Shown: positions 17,518 through 27,839 of the stretch, piece after piece | Position numbering within the stretch: position 1 is the stretch's first letter | Layout: every line of letters starts with the position of its first letter | Assembly: GCF_963676815.1 (NCBI RefSeq) | Contig: NZ_OY781365.1 | Span: 5,738,501 to 5,802,500, forward strand | Direction of reading: 5' to 3' | Origin: an uncultured Draconibacterium sp. | Lineage (GTDB): Bacteria > Bacteroidota > Bacteroidia > Bacteroidales > Prolixibacteraceae | DNA: 64,000 bases | Made by a program: the position numbers and the translations under genes | Notes under the pieces: generated by a model | The model's database searches: none | The model's input: the letters and a program-made list of their open reading frames with translations, nothing else | What the model was told of the DNA's origin: nothing

Positions 17518-18019
17518 ATTTAATGTTTAATATTTTTATTTCTATAATCAATCAATAATTGTCACCTGGGGGTCTTTTTAGTTTTAATTTTTATCATTTG
17601 AATACAGAAAAGCATTCTATTCTGTTAAAGTCACTATAATTAAGTTCTTTCATAAGTTTACGTTATTGGCTCTCTTCGATTGCACAAAAAGAATGAGTTT
17701 TAAAAGTATCTAACTAATTAATATTTACAAAAAACGCTAGAAATATCAGTTCATCTTACCCCCTAGCAATCAACTCTATAAATATCTAATACATTTATAA
17801 AATATTAAATTCACAATTTGATATATTAATTGCACAAAATGACACACATTTAACTCACTCGGTCAAAATTCACTGAATAAGCTACCACATCATGAATTAC
17901 TTGAGTAAACAAAACCATTCCACCGGTATTGAAATAGGATTGCAACTCAAACCCGGAATACAAAACCACAATACAAGTAATTCCTTTCAATGGTAATATT
18001 TATGTTTTTCCCGATAAAA
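17518..18019. other. 502-bp regulatory gap between isomerase and GH78 genes
   Basis: The space is AT-rich and lacks a long gene. It should hold the minus-strand promoter of the isomerase-susC-susD unit, but no exact TAnnTTTG box was found, in keeping with activator-dependent transcription. It carries ATTGCACAAAAAGAAT at 17679-17694 and the better match ATTGCACAAAATGACA at 17829-17844, part of a 38-bp duplication of the AraC gene's 5' flank. A 34-codon plus-strand open frame (17892-17996) has no recognisable product. Confidence 0.7.
17807..17844 (+). repeat. Copy 1 of a 38-bp sequence shared with the AraC gene start
   Basis: Aligned with 27802-27839 it matches at 33 of 38 positions without gaps, including 16 consecutive identical bases (ATTGCACAAAATGACA). 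Further downstream both places show AATTCAC and, 6-7 bp later, GCTACC. It is either an operator for the locus regulator or the relic of a second regulator gene's 5' end. Confidence 0.7.
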
Positions 18020-21000
18020 TTATTCTGTCGTTTCCATGATTTGAAACTCCAAAATAACAGCAGGTTCTTTGGCTTCGGAAATATACAATCGACATTTTTC
18101 GCTACACAGTTTATCGAACGTTAATTCGTTGTTTGCACCACATGTTGTACCTGTAACGATATCCTTCCATTGACTTTCATCCCAAAATTGAATTTTATAA
18201 TTTTTAATATTGCTTCCCAATTCATTTATTACAACCTTATTAAAGGTTTGAGGTTTTATCCACGAAACTTCGAGCCATTCATTTTCAATACCATCCGATT
18301 TCCAGGCTGTTTCCAAATTATCGTCGTTGGCTTTAAACGCCTCAAATCCTGGAAGCTTTTCCGAAACAATGTGCATTGATGACGCACTAATACGGGCAAT
18401 TTTCGATAAATTATTGCCTTTGTTAACCGGTTCGGGGAATTTGGTTTTGGGTAGTTTTTCTACACTAAAGTCGTACATACCAGACTCTACCTGGTAAATT
18501 TCATAATTGCCAACGGCAGCACTCTTCTCTGCTCCCAGATAGGTAATTCCTTCTGCGTTTTCAGCAATTAATCCATTTTCGTAAATTTCTTCTTTTGTTA
18601 CAGCCGGAATGTAAACTTTAGCGGTGCAATTTGGTGGTATTTCAATGTGATAGCTTGCTGATTTTTGTGTTCGTTTCCAGTTCACTACAATTTGCCCATA
18701 GAGCGATTCAAACTCGGTATTGGCTGAAGTTAGGTCACCAACAGGTGTTGGTTTTATTATGAAATTCCTCATTCCATAATCTTGGTTATTCGGACGAATA
18801 CCTCCAAATCCTTTAATGAAATACGCACCTATCCCCGTATAGCAGGTATGGATTTGACTATTTCCAACAGCCGACCAACGTTCCGGCCAAGTTGTGTGCC
18901 CTTGCCTGATAAAGTAACCATAACTCGGATGTCGGGTGTCTTGCAAAAGTTCATAAATCAAATCCATACGTTCGCCATACTCGGCAAAAAAGCGGGTATA
19001 AAGCGCCTGCCCCGAACTTCCGGTATCGTAATAAGGGAAAGTATAAAGCATGTTGTCTTCCAGCTGAGCAGTAACTTTTCCCACTTCCTCGGGTGGCGTA
19101 ACTCCGGCCAACAAGGCAAAAGCCTGATTCACTTGTCGTCCATCGAGATATTTGCCAGTGGTGGCATCATACGAGAGTATGTGCGTGGCTTTTTGCTGAA
19201 CCTTTAAACGATCGGCATACATTTTAGCATCTTCGGTTTTACCCAAGGCAGCAGCCATATTTTTTGAGCAATCGAGCATGTATGCGTAGGTGCAGTTGTT
19301 AAAGTGAGCCGCTTCGGGCGAATTGCTGCTATCCCAGAAATTACCACGTGGAGTACACCAGTCGCCAAGGCCGGGCATTTCTCGTTTGCCGCGTGCGCCA
19401 ATTTTTAAGGCACCTCCTGTTTCAAAGTCCGAATGCTCGTACATCCACTCCATCCATCTGTGCATGGATTGGTAATTATCCTCCAGAAATTGTTTGTCAC
19501 CCATCATTTTATAGGTTTCCCAAATGGTAATGGGACTATTGGCTTTCCACATCAGGAAAGGTCGATCTTCTTCATTAATAACGGCACGAATCTGCCCATC
19601 AGCAAACTGTGCATCTCGCATAAACTGCGAATATTGATCCATATACGCGCCCGTTTCGTAGTTAGGAAAGGCATCACCATACATTGCAGCTACGGTAACT
19701 TCGCCCCAGCCACGGCGCTCGCGGTGCGGACAATCCACTAAAATTCCATCCATCGTATTGGCAATGTATGTATTCAGGTTCACTTGGTAGATTTGGTTCA
19801 GCAGGGTGTCCGAACTTTCGAACGTACTTATTTGCTTACGGTTGTTGGTAACAACATAGCCTTTAATGTCTTTTAATTCCGGCTTATAATTTAATCCATA
19901 TACCGTAATCCAACGTCCGGCTCCGTAATTAAAGCGGTTTGTGAAGGTACCTTCTCCACTCTTACCAAAAATATACTTACTCTTTTGTTTCCAGTTCATT
20001 ACCACCTCAGTCTGGTCACTAATTTCAAACAGCACAGAATCGCCTTCAGCGCCATTGTACAAGTTCATTTCAAAAAAACCAGTATAATTTTCGCCCATGT
20101 CAATGCGGTAGGTGCCATCCTCGTTATCTTTAACTTCTTTAGCTTGCAGTTCTCTTAATTTCACCTGCGGTTCAACCATTTGGGCGCTTAACTCAGCTGT
20201 TATTGGAGTAAATCCCGCCTTAACACTTCTACTTTTATTCGAATTAATGGCAATTTCAACGCTGTATCCCTCCGGGTATAAGGCATTGAATTTTTGATGA
20301 TCATATTCCACGGCATTCTGCCAATCGCGATCATCATAGGCTGCCGTATTCCAATCGTCTTCGCGCAAACGGTCGTCAATTATTTCACCGCCAAAACGTA
20401 AAATATCCCAATCGCCATAATATTCGCTATAACTTTTTTTACACTTCCAGCTTTCATCCGTTCCGAGACTGATTTGCTCATCACCCGCGGAAATTTCAAC
20501 CTGTGCTTTAAAAACAAAAGGAACATTGCGGTATTCCCGTATTCTTCTCCAACGCGCCCATCCGGCAGCGTGCCAAACAGCAATTACATTGTCGCCTTTG
20601 TTTAAATTTTCAGTGATATCGTAAGTGAGGTAGGGAATGCGCTTTTTCATATAAGAAGAAACCGGATTCATTACATTATCGGTCACTTTTTGCCCATTTA
20701 CATATAATTCGTGGTACCCAAATGATCCTACGTAAATGTAAGCTGACTCTGCCTTGTTTTTCAGTTTTAGGTTTTTGCGGTACCAGTTATGGTCCGATTT
20801 GGATTGGTCTGGCTTCATTATCCATTTACCGTTCCAATCTTCCGGGTTTAATAAACCAACGGTAAACTTTGCTGGCTCACTCCATTCCGAAACCTGTTCG
20901 TTCATATCCCACACCCGAACCTTCCAATAGCATTCCTGATTGGAAGTTAACTCAGAACCTTTGTACACCACATTTACCGACTGATTTGAATTTTGTTTGC

Positions 21001-21262
21001 CTGAGTTCCATAAATCTCCGTTGTTATTGGCCAAAACATCTTCAGACGAAGCAACCAAAACCTGATAGGCCGATTGTTTTTGTCCTCGCGTTTTCTGCGC
21101 ATCAAATATTTTCCAACTTAATCGCGGTGTCGTATTATCTATACCCAAAGGATTCGTGCGATATTCACAACGCAGGTCATTTACTTCGAGCGATGAGCTA
21201 CAACTACTTAGCCCAATAAGCAAAAGACAAATAATAATTGTGCTAATAAATCTAATCTTCAT
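18020..21262 (-). CDS. GH78 alpha-L-rhamnosidase with C-terminal discoidin-like domain (paralog A)
   Basis: 1080-residue lipoprotein (lipobox LSSC, Cys21). Order: fibronectin-like domain with the GH78 opening RCEYRTNPLGIDN and PRLSWKI; the rhamnosidase N-terminal beta domains (WNGKWIM, YVGSFGYHELYVNG); the (alpha/alpha)6 catalytic domain opening with DCPHRERRGWGE (Asp510), the GH78 general-acid motif; a C-terminal beta-sandwich; and a discoidin/F5-8-type-C-like module from about residue 940 (WLEVSWIKPQTFNKVVI). The enzyme should release alpha-L-rhamnose outside the cytoplasm. It follows its paralog at 21328 by 65 bp. The discoidin-like domain may bind glycan; CBM32 or CBM67 membership cannot be decided by eye. 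Confidence 0.93.
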   Translation of the reverse strand: MKIRFISTIIICLLLIGLSSCSSSLEVNDLRCEYRTNPLGIDNTTPRLSWKIFDAQKTRGQKQSAYQVLVASSEDVLANNNGDLWNSGKQNSNQSVNVVYKGSELTSNQECYWKVRVWDMNEQVSEWSEPAKFTVGLLNPEDWNGKWIMKPDQSKSDHNWYRKNLKLKNKAESAYIYVGSFGYHELYVNGQKVTDNVMNPVSSYMKKRIPYLTYDITENLNKGDNVIAVWHAAGWARWRRIREYRNVPFVFKAQVEISAGDEQISLGTDESWKCKKSYSEYYGDWDILRFGGEIIDDRLREDDWNTAAYDDRDWQNAVEYDHQKFNALYPEGYSVEIAINSNKSRSVKAGFTPITAELSAQMVEPQVKLRELQAKEVKDNEDGTYRIDMGENYTGFFEMNLYNGAEGDSVLFEISDQTEVVMNWKQKSKYIFGKSGEGTFTNRFNYGAGRWITVYGLNYKPELKDIKGYVVTNNRKQISTFESSDTLLNQIYQVNLNTYIANTMDGILVDCPHRERRGWGEVTVAAMYGDAFPNYETGAYMDQYSQFMRDAQFADGQIRAVINEEDRPFLMWKANSPITIWETYKMMGDKQFLEDNYQSMHRWMEWMYEHSDFETGGALKIGARGKREMPGLGDWCTPRGNFWDSSNSPEAAHFNNCTYAYMLDCSKNMAAALGKTEDAKMYADRLKVQQKATHILSYDATTGKYLDGRQVNQAFALLAGVTPPEEVGKVTAQLEDNMLYTFPYYDTGSSGQALYTRFFAEYGERMDLIYELLQDTRHPSYGYFIRQGHTTWPERWSAVGNSQIHTCYTGIGAYFIKGFGGIRPNNQDYGMRNFIIKPTPVGDLTSANTEFESLYGQIVVNWKRTQKSASYHIEIPPNCTAKVYIPAVTKEEIYENGLIAENAEGITYLGAEKSAAVGNYEIYQVESGMYDFSVEKLPKTKFPEPVNKGNNLSKIARISASSMHIVSEKLPGFEAFKANDDNLETAWKSDGIENEWLEVSWIKPQTFNKVVINELGSNIKNYKIQFWDESQWKDIVTGTTCGANNELTFDKLCSEKCRLYISEAKEPAVILEFQIMETTE

Positions 21263-21327
21263 AGTTCGTTTTGTATTGTTGTCCTTTTAATCATTCAGCA
21301 AACTAAAAAACTAAGTTTTTAAGGTGT

Positions 21328-24300
21328 TTAATTGAAAAACATCAGCTCGGCAATAGCGGGTAATGAATTGGACTCTTGAATATTTAACCGGCATTTGGTA
21401 CTGATAACCGATTTAAAATGATGCTGTTTATTCGCACCACAGGCCACGCCTTCAGCCAGTTTATTCCATCCATTTCCATCCCAATATTCAATAGTGTAAC
21501 TCTTGATGTTGTTACCTGTTTCATTAATAACCACCTGATTAAAGGTTTGCGGTTTTACCCATTCCACTTCCAGCCATTCATTTTCTGAAGTTTTGGCTTT
21601 CCATGCTGTTTCTAAATTTTCATCATTGGCTCTAAAAGCTTCAAATACGGGTAACTTCTCAGACTTTATGGTCATCGAGGAGGCATTCATCCGTCCGATT
21701 AAGGCAAGGTTTTCCACTTTCTCTAATGGATCGGGATACCCTGTTTCAGGCATCCCATTCACAGTAAAGTCATATACCCCTGAGCCTAACTCATAAATCA
21801 CATAGTTTCCTACTGCATCGCTTTTTTCTGTACCGATGTAACTAATGCCATTTACCTGATCAGCCACTATTTCACTTTCCATCACATCCCTTTTTTCTTT
21901 AGCAGGCAGATATACTTTTGCTGTTGTATTTACAGGTATTTCAATTTGATAACGGGCTGTTGTATCATTTTTCTCCCAATTCACCAGAATATCTCCGAAC
22001 ATGGATTGGTATGTTGTATTTGCATAGTTTAAATCTCCAACAGGCGCTGGCTTTACAATAAAATTCTGCATTCCCGGACGTTCTGTATTTGGACGAATGC
22101 CCCCAAAGCCTTTGATGAAATAACCACCAATACCGGTATAACAGGTGTGAATCTGACTTCCTCCTGTTGCCGACCAACGCTCGGGCCATACGGTTTTTCC
22201 TTCCCTGATGAAATAACCATAACTGGGGTGACGAGTATCTTGCAGCAACTCGTAAATCAAATCCATACGTTCGGCGTACTCTGTAAAAAAACGCGTGTAA
22301 AGCCCCTGACCTGAACTGCCCGTATCATAGTATGGGAATTTATAAAGTACCTGATCTACCAGGTTAGCATATACTCTTTCCTGCTCAGTTTCGGGCGTAA
22401 CCCCTGCAAACAATGCAAAAGCCTGGTTTACCTGGTGGCCTTCGCCATATTTTCCGGTTGCTGGGTCGTATGATTGTTCGTGAGTAGCTTTTTGCTGCAC
22501 TTTCAGGCGGTTGGCGTACAATGCTGCATCCTCTTTTTTGTTTAATACCGAAGCAATATTTTGAGCACAATTGAGCATATAAGCATACACACAATTATTG
22601 AAATGTGCCGATTCCGGAGAATTACTTGCACTCCAGAAATTACCGCGTGGCGTACACCAATCTCCCAAACCCGGAAATTCCAACGAACCCCGTTCCCCAA
22701 TTTTGAGCGCACCTCCGGTTGCATTATCTGAATGCTCAAACAACCAGTTCATCCACTTTTTCATGGTATCATAATGGTTTTCAAGTAAACGCTCATCACC
22801 CAACATACGGTAGGTTTCCCAAATGGTAACGGGGCTGTTGGCTATCCACATTAAAAAGTAAAAATCATCGCCATTAATTACGGCACGCATTTTTCCATCA
22901 TCGGCCTGGGCATCTTGCATAAACTGGGCATATTGTTGCATGTAAGCCCCGCTTTCGAAGTTTGGTAAGGCATCGCCATACATGGCAGCCACCGTAACTT
23001 CACCCCATCCCCGGCGCTCGCGGTGCGGGCAATCCACCAAAATGCCATCAATGGTATTAGCCAAATAGGTTCTTAAATTGATTTCATATATTTTATTCAA
23101 CAATTCACTTGAACTCTCAAAGCTACTGATTTGCTTGCGGTTATTGGTTATAACGTAACCTATAGCATCCTTCAATTCCGGTTTATAGTGAATACCTGAT
23201 ATCGTTATCCATCGGCCACCTGCTAAATTAAAACGGTTTGTAAAATGACCGGTTCCGGTTTTGTCATAGACATACATACTCTTCTGCTTATAGCTGGATT
23301 TACGCCCGGTTTGGTCTGCTATTTCAAATACAACCGTATCACCTTCAGAGCCATTGTACATATTCATCTCAAAAAAACCTGTATAGTTTTCGCCCATATC
23401 AATGACATAAGTGCCCTCCTCGTTTTTCTTCACTCCAATGGGCTTTATTTCTTTAAACTTCACTTGTGGCTCCACCATTTGAGCACTAAGCGTAGCTGTT
23501 ATTTTACTGCTCGGAGGATTGTCGTCGGTACCTGGCACCAGCACAGCACCTTTAGGACCCAAAGTAATATCTGCAATGCCAACTTCTTGCGCCTGCGACT
23601 GATCAAACACGACAGCATTGTCCCACTCGAGGTCGTTATATTCCGCTGTATTCCAATCGTCTTCACGCAGGCGCTCGTCAATTATTTCACCGCCAAAGCC
23701 CAAAATATCCCATCGCCCAACATAAGCGCTATGGCTTTTTTTGCACTTCCAACTGGTATCAGTGACCAGGAGTAAATTTTGGTCAGCAAATCGAATATCT
23801 GCTTGTGCTTTAAAAACAAAAGGAGGGTCATAGTACTCTTTAATTCTCCCCCAGCGTGCCCAGCCGGCAGCATGCCAAATACCAATTACATTATCGCCCT
23901 TTTGCAAATAAGGCTTAATATTGTAAGTGAGGTAAGGCAAACGTTTTTTCATAAAGGAATACACCGGATTCATGACACCTTCGGTCACTTTATGTCCGTT
24001 GACATAAATTTCGTGGTAACCAAAAGACGCAACATAAACCATTGCTTTGTCAGGATTATCTTGCAAAGTAAAATTCTTGCGGTACCAATTATGGTCTTTT
24101 TTACTTTGATCTTCTTTGTAGATCCATTCACCTTTCCAGTCTTCCGGGTTTAATAAGCCAATGCTAAACAAGGCAGGTTTGCTCCAATCCGATACTTTTC
24201 CATTCATATCCCAAATGCGCACCTTCCAGTAGCACTCTTGGTTTGAAGTTAATGCGGCGCCAACACAGGCAACATTAACCGACTGGTTTGACATTTGCTT

Positions 24301-24585
24301 GCCTGAATCCCACAGATCACCAATATTCTTATTTAACTCCTCCTCTGAGGATGCCACCAGTACTTGATAAGCTGTTTGTTTCTGACCGCGCGTTTGTTGG
24401 TCATCACTGATTTTCCAACTTAAACGCGGATTCACATTGTCGATGCCCAAAGGATTTACACGGTATTCGCACCGTAAGTCTACTGTTTGCACGTGAGAGT
24501 TACAACTGGATATTATTGCTACCATTAAAATAGATAACAAGACAAATGTTGTGGCATTCAACTTTTTGGATTCTATGTTTTTCAT
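21328..24585 (-). CDS. GH78 alpha-L-rhamnosidase with C-terminal discoidin-like domain (paralog B)
   Basis: 1085-residue lipoprotein (lipobox ISSC, Cys28), same domain order as paralog A and clearly a tandem duplicate: RCEYRVNPLGIDNVNPRLSW, FASFGYHEIYVNG, catalytic-domain opening DCPHRERRGWGE (Asp518), and a discoidin-like end (WLEVEWVKPQTFNQVVI). The two differ most in the segment just before the linker to the catalytic domain, where B has an extra ten or so residues (VLVPGTDDNPPSS). It lies 12 bp after the GH106 gene, so GH106 and both GH78 genes are probably one message. The two copies could differ in linkage or in tolerance of nearby sulfate, which the sequence alone does not show. Confidence 0.93.
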   Translation of the reverse strand: MKNIESKKLNATTFVLLSILMVAIISSCNSHVQTVDLRCEYRVNPLGIDNVNPRLSWKISDDQQTRGQKQTAYQVLVASSEEELNKNIGDLWDSGKQMSNQSVNVACVGAALTSNQECYWKVRIWDMNGKVSDWSKPALFSIGLLNPEDWKGEWIYKEDQSKKDHNWYRKNFTLQDNPDKAMVYVASFGYHEIYVNGHKVTEGVMNPVYSFMKKRLPYLTYNIKPYLQKGDNVIGIWHAAGWARWGRIKEYYDPPFVFKAQADIRFADQNLLLVTDTSWKCKKSHSAYVGRWDILGFGGEIIDERLREDDWNTAEYNDLEWDNAVVFDQSQAQEVGIADITLGPKGAVLVPGTDDNPPSSKITATLSAQMVEPQVKFKEIKPIGVKKNEEGTYVIDMGENYTGFFEMNMYNGSEGDTVVFEIADQTGRKSSYKQKSMYVYDKTGTGHFTNRFNLAGGRWITISGIHYKPELKDAIGYVITNNRKQISSFESSSELLNKIYEINLRTYLANTIDGILVDCPHRERRGWGEVTVAAMYGDALPNFESGAYMQQYAQFMQDAQADDGKMRAVINGDDFYFLMWIANSPVTIWETYRMLGDERLLENHYDTMKKWMNWLFEHSDNATGGALKIGERGSLEFPGLGDWCTPRGNFWSASNSPESAHFNNCVYAYMLNCAQNIASVLNKKEDAALYANRLKVQQKATHEQSYDPATGKYGEGHQVNQAFALFAGVTPETEQERVYANLVDQVLYKFPYYDTGSSGQGLYTRFFTEYAERMDLIYELLQDTRHPSYGYFIREGKTVWPERWSATGGSQIHTCYTGIGGYFIKGFGGIRPNTERPGMQNFIVKPAPVGDLNYANTTYQSMFGDILVNWEKNDTTARYQIEIPVNTTAKVYLPAKEKRDVMESEIVADQVNGISYIGTEKSDAVGNYVIYELGSGVYDFTVNGMPETGYPDPLEKVENLALIGRMNASSMTIKSEKLPVFEAFRANDENLETAWKAKTSENEWLEVEWVKPQTFNQVVINETGNNIKSYTIEYWDGNGWNKLAEGVACGANKQHHFKSVISTKCRLNIQESNSLPAIAELMFFN

Positions 24586-24597
24586 TTTCCTAGTTTT

Positions 24598-27500
24598 CTA
24601 ATTCTCTACTTGTATTAAACGAACGGGGCCGAGCAATCCGGAAGAAAGCGGTTCTGTATATTTAAATGCCTCCATCGATTGTTTTGTAGTGAATGTGTAC
24701 CTGCCCGTATGATATTCTTTTCCTCCCATTAGCCCGTTTTCGAACTTAACGGTGCGTACATTGGCATCAGTTGCCTGGCGGTCGCCCAACAAACGGTTAA
24801 CCCAGCGATTGGCAACCTCAATTTCCAATTCGTTTGTGCCTTGTTTTAAGTCTTTGGAGATATCAATTCGCCACGGGGCACACCAAACTACACCCATATC
24901 TTTTCCGTTTAACTTAACACGGGCAATGTCGTTTACTACGCCCAGATCTATGTAGTGAGGTTTCTTAGTTAATTCCTCCAACTCAAAAACCTTTTTGTAA
25001 ATGGCAATTCCTGAATAGTATTTTATCCCACGCATTTCGTGCTTTGTCCAATCTTGCAATTCGGCAAACTCAATATTTTCGGGTCCTCCAAATTTTGTAT
25101 TGAACGAAACATTCCAGGCCCCTGTAATTGTTTTTACTTCGGAAAAAGCGGGGAAGTTACTTTGCCTTTCTTTTGAAGCTAAACTTGCCTCGTTTCCTGA
25201 AAATGTTACGAAAAAGCTTTCGTGGGGAAAGAATTCCATTGGGATTATAGTTAAGCCATTTTCAACCGAGTAATTGGCAATTTCTCTGGTTTCTCCGGTA
25301 GTACCAATCCACAGTTCAGGTTTGCCCACCGCACGGAAGGTGCAAGCAATTTTTTGAAAATCGTTAGTTCGATTTGCCACAAAATAAATATCCTGCTCAT
25401 CGGTTTTTCTGTGTCCGAAACGAATGCTGTTGTTCTCCGATTTAAAATCTTCTACAATGTTTAGTTGAGCCAATAGTTCTGCTGTTGCTTTGTAAGATGG
25501 ATATAAATCATCGGTTTTAAGATTTCCTCCCCAACAAATTTTGCCTTTGCCTATTCCTGTTTTGCTCAGCTCATCAGGTGTGTCAGATGTTCCCCAAAGC
25601 TTTTCTGCGAGTTTTTTCACCTCTTCATCACATTGCGGATAATTTACTAAACTTGGTGATTTTAACGGAGGCATACCAATTACCTTTGCTCCTTGTTCTA
25701 TCAAAGAACTAATCTTTTTAAGCAACTCAGGAGTCATAGTTTCGAAATTTGGCAGAACCATAATCTCATACGAAGTAGAACCTTCAAAAGCAATCTTTCC
25801 ATTTTCCACGCTTGCTCTTTTCATCAACAGTTTAGGCGAGCAGGCATCAAAACTATACGCTTTTTTATCGGGGATTGTACCGTTTTCGGTAATGGCATCT
25901 GCCGGAGGTGTAAAAACCATAGGCGCACCTTCGGGTGTTAAATATAGAATATCGGCAACCACCTGTCCTTGCTGCATCATGTGCGAACATCGACTAATGT
26001 ACTCGTGATACGCACCAACCATTGGCCACCAGGTTTGTCCGCGGTCCCAATGTACACCATAACGTCCCATGGTCATTCCGGGACGGTGCTCTTCGCCTAA
26101 CGGTTTGTGTGCAAAAGTATGGTACACAAAACGGTTAATTCCATGTGCCAGGGCCCAGTCGCTTTGGTCTTTCATATTGCCGGGATACAGTTTCCAGGCT
26201 TCAGTAGGTTGCGAAGTGAAAACCTCGGCACCAACAACCGGGCTACCTTTAATGTGGGCAATTGACGTGGCTTGTAAAACGGCGTACGAAGCATCGAAAC
26301 CAAAACCATCGCTCCAGAATTCGGCCATAATAACATCGGCTATCTCTCCTAAATCGAGGTCACCTGCCGGGTTCATGTCGTAAGGTTCAATGGTTAACTC
26401 CAGTCCATTTTTGTGCGCGTAAGCTTTTGCAAATTCAACATGATTTTCAAGCACCAGTTCTTTGCAGGTTTGGCGCAAATCCCATAAAAAACGCTCAGTA
26501 ATTTCCACGCTCTCCACTGCGCGACCGGTGTAAGCCAAGAGATAAGGCTCGGGATCGTATCCACGCCTTTGCTTAAATTCCTCAACAATGCCTTCGGTCC
26601 AGTTTTGCGCACCACTCTCCCAACTGTCGATATGGAAGCCTGTCCACCCCACTCCTTTTTTTAGGGGAGCGGTTTTTGCCAATAATATATCGGTATAGTT
26701 TCGCAGGTGATTGCGAAATGCTGTGGTATCCATTTTATTACTCTCCAGTCCAATCACCGGCTCCGGTGATGGACGCGTACTTGCACCGGTAACTCTTTTC
26801 CCCATTCGAATGATTGTCCAGTTTCCATTGGGAGCATTCCAGGCTAATCGTCCATCTTCCTGCAAAAATTCAGTTACATTTATTACTTCCGAGGGAGCAA
26901 GAATCTTGTTACTTTCCGGCTCGATGTAGCTAGCCAGGGAGGGCAACCAAGGTTTAACATTAGGTTTCGAGGTATAAGGGTCGCGCTCAAAAAGTGCTTT
27001 TTCATTTATGTCTTCAATTACAGGAATTGCTGAATTTGGAATAGCATAAACGGCAACATCAACATAATAGGGGTCGCTCATTGTGTGCCAGGTTGTACTA
27101 CGTTGCTCAGGAATAGGAAGTTCAACATCCACTTTCTTTCCTCCAACAATTTCGGTTTCGCTGTATACCAAGTGCATCATCGACTCCTCTGGTTTTACCC
27201 ACGGACCGCCACTACCGCACCAACCCGGACCGGCACCCAACAATATTTTAATGCCCAGTCGTTCAGCCTCGCGAACTGCATGTACATACAAATCCTGCCA
27301 TGCTTCGCTCATAAAATCAACCGAACCTCGTGGAACACCAATACCAACTTCGAGAAAGATAAGGTTGCTAATGCCTGCTTCTTTCATCGATTCCAAATCT
27401 TTGGTCATCTCCTCCCTATCCAGATTCCCATCCATAAAATACCAGTAAACACCAGGTTTTGCTGAATCAGGAGGATTTAAAAACGCTTGTTTCAGGCTAT

Positions 27501-27603
27501 TATTTGAATGATTCCGACTGCAAGCTATAAGAAGTACAATTGCAAAACAAAAAAGAAAAGCAGTTTGAAATGATTTTACAATATTTTCTCTTGTCATATC
27601 CAT
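24598..27603 (-). CDS. GH106 alpha-L-rhamnosidase, lipoprotein
   Basis: 1001-residue lipoprotein (lipobox LLIAC, Cys28; start at codon 1 or 3, MDMTRE). The opening FLNPPDSAKPGVYWYFMDGN, EMTKDLESMKEAGISN and GPGWCGSGGPWVKPEESM are hallmarks of canonical GH106, followed by WTGFHIDSWESGAQNW (near residue 324) in the catalytic barrel, and a C-terminal galactose-binding-like beta-sandwich (YIDLGVVNDIARVKLNGKDM). GH106 enzymes remove alpha-L-rhamnose and have been characterised from gut Bacteroides pectin loci. It heads the GH106-GH78-GH78 unit and is divergent from the AraC regulator gene, 235 bp apart. Confidence 0.93.
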   Translation of the reverse strand: MDMTRENIVKSFQTAFLFCFAIVLLIACSRNHSNNSLKQAFLNPPDSAKPGVYWYFMDGNLDREEMTKDLESMKEAGISNLIFLEVGIGVPRGSVDFMSEAWQDLYVHAVREAERLGIKILLGAGPGWCGSGGPWVKPEESMMHLVYSETEIVGGKKVDVELPIPEQRSTTWHTMSDPYYVDVAVYAIPNSAIPVIEDINEKALFERDPYTSKPNVKPWLPSLASYIEPESNKILAPSEVINVTEFLQEDGRLAWNAPNGNWTIIRMGKRVTGASTRPSPEPVIGLESNKMDTTAFRNHLRNYTDILLAKTAPLKKGVGWTGFHIDSWESGAQNWTEGIVEEFKQRRGYDPEPYLLAYTGRAVESVEITERFLWDLRQTCKELVLENHVEFAKAYAHKNGLELTIEPYDMNPAGDLDLGEIADVIMAEFWSDGFGFDASYAVLQATSIAHIKGSPVVGAEVFTSQPTEAWKLYPGNMKDQSDWALAHGINRFVYHTFAHKPLGEEHRPGMTMGRYGVHWDRGQTWWPMVGAYHEYISRCSHMMQQGQVVADILYLTPEGAPMVFTPPADAITENGTIPDKKAYSFDACSPKLLMKRASVENGKIAFEGSTSYEIMVLPNFETMTPELLKKISSLIEQGAKVIGMPPLKSPSLVNYPQCDEEVKKLAEKLWGTSDTPDELSKTGIGKGKICWGGNLKTDDLYPSYKATAELLAQLNIVEDFKSENNSIRFGHRKTDEQDIYFVANRTNDFQKIACTFRAVGKPELWIGTTGETREIANYSVENGLTIIPMEFFPHESFFVTFSGNEASLASKERQSNFPAFSEVKTITGAWNVSFNTKFGGPENIEFAELQDWTKHEMRGIKYYSGIAIYKKVFELEELTKKPHYIDLGVVNDIARVKLNGKDMGVVWCAPWRIDISKDLKQGTNELEIEVANRWVNRLLGDRQATDANVRTVKFENGLMGGKEYHTGRYTFTTKQSMEAFKYTEPLSSGLLGPVRLIQVEN

Positions 27604-27838
27604 AAGTATTGGTTTATATAATAAATGAGCACATTTTGACTACATCTAAAGAATGTAAAAATAGCGCAAATCATAAATTGCAAGGCCTCCCAAACTCTTG
27701 TTACAATCAAAATCGAAATCTCACATATCCTTTTTATGAGAATATTACAGATTTATTGCTAAATTCACCAATGTAAAGGTGATTTAATTCCTTCCCACTT
27801 AAAATTGACGATCTGATATTTTTATTGCACAAAATGAC
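27604..27838. promoter_or_regulatory. Divergent regulatory region between GH106 unit and AraC gene
   Basis: 235 bp of AT-rich DNA must promote the GH106-GH78-GH78 unit (minus) and the AraC gene (plus). No exact TAnnTTTG box was found on either strand. GCACATTTTGAC at 27629-27640 resembles GCACAAAATGAC at 27828-27838 apart from three central bases, a possible second half-site. Confidence 0.5.
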
Positions 27839-27839
27839 A
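27802..27839 (+). repeat. Copy 2 of the 38-bp sequence, at the AraC start codon
   Basis: 33 of 38 positions match 17807-17844. The identical core (27824-27839) ends at the first base of the regulator's ATG, so a protein bound here would block or control the regulator gene itself. Confidence 0.7.

Noticed and set aside
17892..17996. 34-codon plus-strand open frame downstream of the 38-bp repeat
   Set aside because: No recognisable domain or promoter, biased composition, and not clearly related to the AraC N-terminus; kept only as part of the spacer description.
23245..23775. 176-codon plus-strand frame inside GH78 paralog B
   Set aside because: Antisense shadow of a well-supported gene with no domain of its own.
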